From the NCBI GenBank assembly GCA_030835135.1, contig JAUQWO010000083.1, positions 1 through 64,000 of the forward strand: a DNA stretch of 64,000 bases. The letters run 5' to 3'. Below are positions 60,576 through 64,000 of the stretch, in pieces. The translations under genes and the position numbers were made by a program. The DNA comes from Bacteroidota bacterium (lineage in GTDB: Bacteria; Bacteroidota; Ignavibacteria; UBA10030; UBA6906). Every line of letters starts with the position of its first letter. Position 1 is the first letter of the stretch. The notes beneath the pieces were generated by a model that had not been told where the DNA came from, searched no databases, and worked only from the letters and a program-made list of their open reading frames with translations.

Positions 60576-62660
60576 CTAGCGAAGGACCCTTACATCAAAG
60601 ATGCGGTCGTCCCGTTGCAGGGCGCGGACGACCGCCATCCCTTCTGTTACCCTCCCGATGATCGTGTAGCGCCCATCCAGATGCGGCTGTGGCGAATGCG
60701 TGATGAAGAACTGAGACCCTTCGGTGTCTTTTCCCGCGCTCGCGATCCCGATCGTGCCTTCGCCGTACTGCAGTGCCGAGAACTCAGACCGGAGGGTGAA
60801 CCCCGGTCCACCCCAGCCATCGCCACGGGGGCAGCCGCCCTGCGTGACGAAATTCGGGACCACGCGGTGGAAGGTGAGCCCTCTGAAGAATCCTCGTTGC
60901 TCGGAAAGTTTGACGAGCGCCATGACGGTGAATGGGGCCGCATTCGTATAGAACGACGCCTGCATGGTCCCGCGCGCGGTCTCGATCGATACCTGCAGTG
61001 TCTCCGGCAATGCGCGGAGGAAGGTGAAGTCGAAGTCCGTATAGAATGCCTCCTGAGCCGCGGGGAGCCGGGAGAGGTAGTTCGTTCCCGTGATCATGCC
61101 GAGTGCTTTCGCGGCGGCGATCGCGACGGTTCTGTCCGGAGAGCGAAGATGGTCCAGCAACGGGAGCACCGCGCGGTTGTCGCCGATCGTGCCCAGCGCG
61201 CCGATGAGTTCCTGCATCGCTTCGAGTCCGTCCGGTAGGCGTTGTGCGGCCAGTGCATTCAACATCGCGGGCACGATCGTGTCGTCGCGAAGGAGGGAAT
61301 CGGTGAGCGCCCCTGCTGCGGTCCCCGTTATCGCGACATCATCGGACGTCAACGCCTCCAGGAGTGCGGTCCGGACGGCACCGGGTACCTTGTGATCCCA
61401 TGTGCAGCGGCGGGCAAGGGCGCTCAATCCCTCGATGGCTCCGCACGCACGCACCGGATCGGAAGAACGCGACATCTCGGTCAGACGTGGGAGTCCGGAC
61501 GGATCCCCGGTCGCGCCCAGTGCCCGGAGCAGGTCGGCGTGCAGATGCCGGGGTGTGGTTGCTGTCGGCAGTCCCCGGGGGAATGCCGACGGACCGAGGA
61601 GGGCCGCCAGGGTCTGGGCTGCTTCGGATTGCACCGTCCAGACGGCATTCCCCGATTCGTTCGCGGCCAGGCGGCGCAGGTGCTGGTACACTTCGGCGGC
61701 CTCACCCGAAGTATCGGCGGCGACGAGGTCGCTGGTGCGAAGCGCGGCGAGGGCGGTGACCGCGACCATATTGTCCCCATCATAGAAGGCGCGACGAAAG
61801 ACGAGCAGGGTGGCGCGGTCCGTCCTGACCGGGTATGTGGCCAGTGCCCTCAAGGCGTTGACGCGTACGCGCCAGTCGGCATCGAATTCCGCGAGCCTCC
61901 GGAGGGGCTCACGTCCGACCCGCACATCCTTGAGCTTGCCCAGGAGGGCCGCAAGGTTCAGGCGCACGAGCGGGTCAGGATGCTGGCGAAGGAGGACGAG
62001 ACGTTCCACCTCCGCCGCGATCTCCGGCGTCGCACCGGTTCTCTGCAGTGCATACATGGTTTGCCAGGTGGTTGCACCCTGTGCGTACGCATGGCGCAGC
62101 AGGAACCGGGTTGCCTCAGGGCTGCTGACACCGCGGATCGCGAAGCGCACGAGTGCCATCGTGAGTCCGTCCGTGTGCTGCTCGGATGCGCTGTTCCCAT
62201 ACCGGATGAGAAGGTCGGAGAGCGCATCGGCGGTGCCGAACTTCCCGATCTCTTCGATGAGTTCCGCGGGCGTGCCGATGTCGGGAAGACGCTTCCAGAT
62301 CAGGTCCCGCTCCAGTGCTGCCCGCGCGGGCGGGGAAAGGAGCATGGCGGTCTGTCCCACGGCGAGACATGCCGAACGCTGCACCGCGAGGTCGGGGTCC
62401 TGCATGCGGCCCACGATGAGGCCGAGGGCATTCGTGTCCTGGATGCTGGCATACGCGCGCACGGCGCGTTCACGGACGACGGGGTCGGCATCGTCGAGCA
62501 GCGCGCTGAGCGCGCCATCATTCGGCGTTCTCCGGTCCTGGATCCTGAGGATCGTCTCCAGGCGATCGAGGCGCTTGTTCGCCCGATCGAGCGCCGTCTG
62601 GGCATGGAGGGGAGGAAGGAAGAGAACGAGAAGAAGGACGAGTGCGGTCCGGAAGCGCAT
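60576..62660 (-). CDS. Exported HEAT-repeat protein with C-terminal cyclophilin peptidyl-prolyl isomerase domain
   Basis: 694-residue exported protein. Seen: signal peptide MRFRTALVLLLVLFLPPLHAQ, about 500 residues of helical HEAT/PBS-lyase-type repeats (for example DADPVVRERAVRAYASI, DPLVRLNLAALLGKLKD, DRTVAIAAAKALGMI), then a cyclophilin domain from about 535: ETARGTMQASFY, the active-site FHRVVPNFVTQGGCP near 595, GSQFFITHSPQPHLDGRYTIIGRV near 650. The isomerase should assist folding of exported proteins, with the repeats as a client- or partner-binding scaffold (inference). ATG start; a divergent promoter pair lies between it and aspS. Confidence 0.88.
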   Translation of the reverse strand: MRFRTALVLLLVLFLPPLHAQTALDRANKRLDRLETILRIQDRRTPNDGALSALLDDADPVVRERAVRAYASIQDTNALGLIVGRMQDPDLAVQRSACLAVGQTAMLLSPPARAALERDLIWKRLPDIGTPAELIEEIGKFGTADALSDLLIRYGNSASEQHTDGLTMALVRFAIRGVSSPEATRFLLRHAYAQGATTWQTMYALQRTGATPEIAAEVERLVLLRQHPDPLVRLNLAALLGKLKDVRVGREPLRRLAEFDADWRVRVNALRALATYPVRTDRATLLVFRRAFYDGDNMVAVTALAALRTSDLVAADTSGEAAEVYQHLRRLAANESGNAVWTVQSEAAQTLAALLGPSAFPRGLPTATTPRHLHADLLRALGATGDPSGLPRLTEMSRSSDPVRACGAIEGLSALARRCTWDHKVPGAVRTALLEALTSDDVAITGTAAGALTDSLLRDDTIVPAMLNALAAQRLPDGLEAMQELIGALGTIGDNRAVLPLLDHLRSPDRTVAIAAAKALGMITGTNYLSRLPAAQEAFYTDFDFTFLRALPETLQVSIETARGTMQASFYTNAAPFTVMALVKLSEQRGFFRGLTFHRVVPNFVTQGGCPRGDGWGGPGFTLRSEFSALQYGEGTIGIASAGKDTEGSQFFITHSPQPHLDGRYTIIGRVTEGMAVVRALQRDDRIFDVRVLR

Positions 62661-62693
62661 GGGGCTCCTCAGCGATGGTAGCAGAACTTCAGG

Positions 62694-62722
62694 AACATAG
62701 GCAAATCAAGGGCAAAGCTCAA
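62694..62722 (-). promoter_or_regulatory. Promoter of the HEAT-cyclophilin gene
   Basis: Minus-strand TTGAGC (62722-62717), 17-base spacer, TATGTT (62699-62694). About 34 bases before its ATG; its -35 is eight bases from the divergent aspS -35. Confidence 0.6.
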
Positions 62723-62730
62723 GGAACGGT

Positions 62731-62759
62731 TTGATACTCTGCAGTCAAATCTCTATATT
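62731..62759 (+). promoter_or_regulatory. Promoter of aspS
   Basis: TTGATA (62731-62736), 17-base spacer, TATATT (62754-62759), 26 bases before the GTG start of aspS. Confidence 0.7.
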
Positions 62760-62784
62760 AAAGGTTCACTTAGAGGAGTACACG

Positions 62785-64000
62785 GTGGCGACCTTCGCGA
62801 AACGAACACACACCTGTGGCGCATTACGTCTGGAATCGACCGGGACCCGGGTCACCCTGAACGGATGGGTGGACGTCCGCCGGGACCTGGGTGGCGTCAT
62901 TTTCATCGACTGCCGCGACCGGTACGGCAAGACCCAGGTGGTGTTCAATCCGCAGAATAACGCCGACGCCTATCAGCTTGCGAAGGACCTCCGGAGCGAA
63001 TTCGTGATCACCGTCTCCGGCGTGGTCGAGAAGCGCCCTGCCGGCACCGAGAATCCGGAGCTGCCGACCGGGATGATCGACGTGCTTGCGGACGACGTGC
63101 AGATCCTGAGCAAGGCCGACACGCCGCCGTTCCCGATCGATGATAGTGTGGATGCGAGCGAGGACATCCGACTGAAGTACCGGTACCTCGATCTCCGCCG
63201 GCCGGAACTCCAGCGGAACATGATGCTGCGGCACCAGCTGTATCAGCTGGTGCATGCCTACTTCAACGAGCGGCAATTCATCGAGGTCGAGACCCCGATC
63301 CTCATGAAGAGCACGCCCGAAGGCGCGCGCGACTACCTCGTGCCGAGCCGGGTGCACCGGGGGAAATTCTACGCCCTCCCGCAGTCGCCCCAGACATACA
63401 AACAGATCCTGATGGTGGCCGGCTACGATCGCTATATGCAGATCGTGAAGTGCTTCCGCGATGAGGACCTGCGCGCCGACCGCCAGCCCGAGTTCACCCA
63501 GATCGACGTCGAAATGTCCTTCGTCGATGAATCCGACATCCGCGATCTCACGGAAGGCCTGATGCAGCGGGTCTTCAAGGAGTTCAAAGGTGTGGACATC
63601 ACGCTTCCGCTGCCGCGCCTCACGTACAAAGAGGCGATGGAGAAGTATGGCAGCGACAAGCCCGACACACGCTTCGGGCTGGAACTCGGGTGCCTGAACG
63701 AGCTTGTCCGTGAAGCGCCGTTCAAGGTATTCTCCGACAACGTGAAACGCGGCGGGGTGGTAGGTGGCTTCGTGGTCCCGGGTGGCGCCTCGTTCACGCG
63801 GAACCAGATGGACAATCTTGTCGACTTTTCGAAGTCGCTCGGTGCCGGCGGGCTTGTGTACATCAAGTGGACAGAGACCGGTCTGGAAAGCCCGAACGAG
63901 AAGTTCCTGGGCAAGGAGCTTCTGGAACGCATTGCGACGCACCTCGGCGGGAAGAAGGGCGACCTCGTCCTGATGATCTCCGACACCTGGACGCGCGCGT
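62785..64000 (+). CDS. aspS: Aspartyl-tRNA synthetase, 3'-truncated by the window edge
   Basis: First 405 residues of a class II synthetase charging tRNA-Asp (or Asp/Asn). Seen from a GTG start with GAGGAG nine bases upstream: an anticodon-binding OB fold (LNGWVDVRRDLGGVIFIDCRDRYGKTQVVF near residue 33), YRYLDLRRPELQRNM near 132, motif 1 VETPILMKSTPEGARDYLVPSR near 170, motif 2 CFRDEDLRADRQPEFTQID near 223, and the start of the bacterial GAD insertion (KYGSDKPDTRFGLEL near 290). The frame is open to the last base. Discriminating versus non-discriminating type cannot be told here. Confidence 0.95.
   Translation, partial: MATFAKRTHTCGALRLESTGTRVTLNGWVDVRRDLGGVIFIDCRDRYGKTQVVFNPQNNADAYQLAKDLRSEFVITVSGVVEKRPAGTENPELPTGMIDVLADDVQILSKADTPPFPIDDSVDASEDIRLKYRYLDLRRPELQRNMMLRHQLYQLVHAYFNERQFIEVETPILMKSTPEGARDYLVPSRVHRGKFYALPQSPQTYKQILMVAGYDRYMQIVKCFRDEDLRADRQPEFTQIDVEMSFVDESDIRDLTEGLMQRVFKEFKGVDITLPLPRLTYKEAMEKYGSDKPDTRFGLELGCLNELVREAPFKVFSDNVKRGGVVGGFVVPGGASFTRNQMDNLVDFSKSLGAGGLVYIKWTETGLESPNEKFLGKELLERIATHLGGKKGDLVLMISDTWTRA

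Overview
The window is a 64-kb, GC-rich (roughly 60-65%), gene-dense stretch of bacterial chromosome with about 50 protein genes, short intergenic gaps and no rRNA, tRNA, CRISPR array, insertion sequence or prophage that I can see. Sixteen genes share an upstream core promoter of the form TTG-N20-TAnnTT, which resembles the Bacteroidota sigma-A promoter (-33 TTG / -7 TAnnTTTG) more than TTGACA/TATAAT. Many genes also have clear GGAGG-type ribosome sites, unlike typical Bacteroidia. Together with secreted beta-barrel proteins, a HEAT-cyclophilin lipid-free exported protein and a group-3b-type NiFe hydrogenase, this suggests a deep branch of the Bacteroidota/Chlorobiota/Ignavibacteria (FCB) group. 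That placement is an inference; no marker gene settles it.

Layout. 0-10.6 kb: serine synthesis (serA), a secreted heparinase-type lyase, a UroD-like methyltransferase, an alanine dehydrogenase / CoA-transferase pair, PolX, a LiaF-like membrane protein, two small [2Fe-2S] ferredoxins and endonuclease III. 10.9-16.4 kb: a tightly overlapped operon for a soluble NAD(P)-linked NiFe hydrogenase (beta, gamma, delta and alpha subunits) with its maturation protease, a cyclic-nucleotide-binding-domain protein lacking a DNA-binding domain, and an HD phosphohydrolase. 16.5-30 kb, mostly minus strand: a TPR protein with a long structured leader, a mini HExxH protein, a DUF1207-like protein, a shortened AMP-binding enzyme, a LEA-2 lipoprotein, hisC, a DUF5703/GH95-like glycosidase, an M14 carboxypeptidase and Uup.

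30-45 kb, plus strand: DEAD-box helicase, outer-membrane protein, a GH1 / GPH transporter / sialidase-like glycan cluster, proS, an aldehyde dehydrogenase, dnaE overlapping trxA and a second thioredoxin-fold gene. 45-64 kb: plsC, an htpX / P-type ATPase pair, a sugar epimerase diverging from marR-yceI, a HerA-like ATPase, an aspartate aminotransferase-pckA pair, a von Willebrand A lipoprotein, glnA, a membrane protein, the HEAT-cyclophilin protein, and aspS cut by the window edge.

How the parts fit. The metabolism looks heterotrophic and amino-acid/glycan based: alanine and aspartate enter central metabolism (ald, aspartate aminotransferase, pckA), glutamine synthetase assimilates ammonium, exported glycosidases, lyases and peptidases feed a GPH sugar importer, and the hydrogenase can dispose of or recover reducing power. 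The least explained signals are the HTH-less cNMP-domain protein co-translated with the hydrogenase, the 13-bp long-range helix in the leader of the TPR gene, the AT-rich palindrome array before ald, and a glnA promoter whose -35 element lies in the loop of the preceding terminator.
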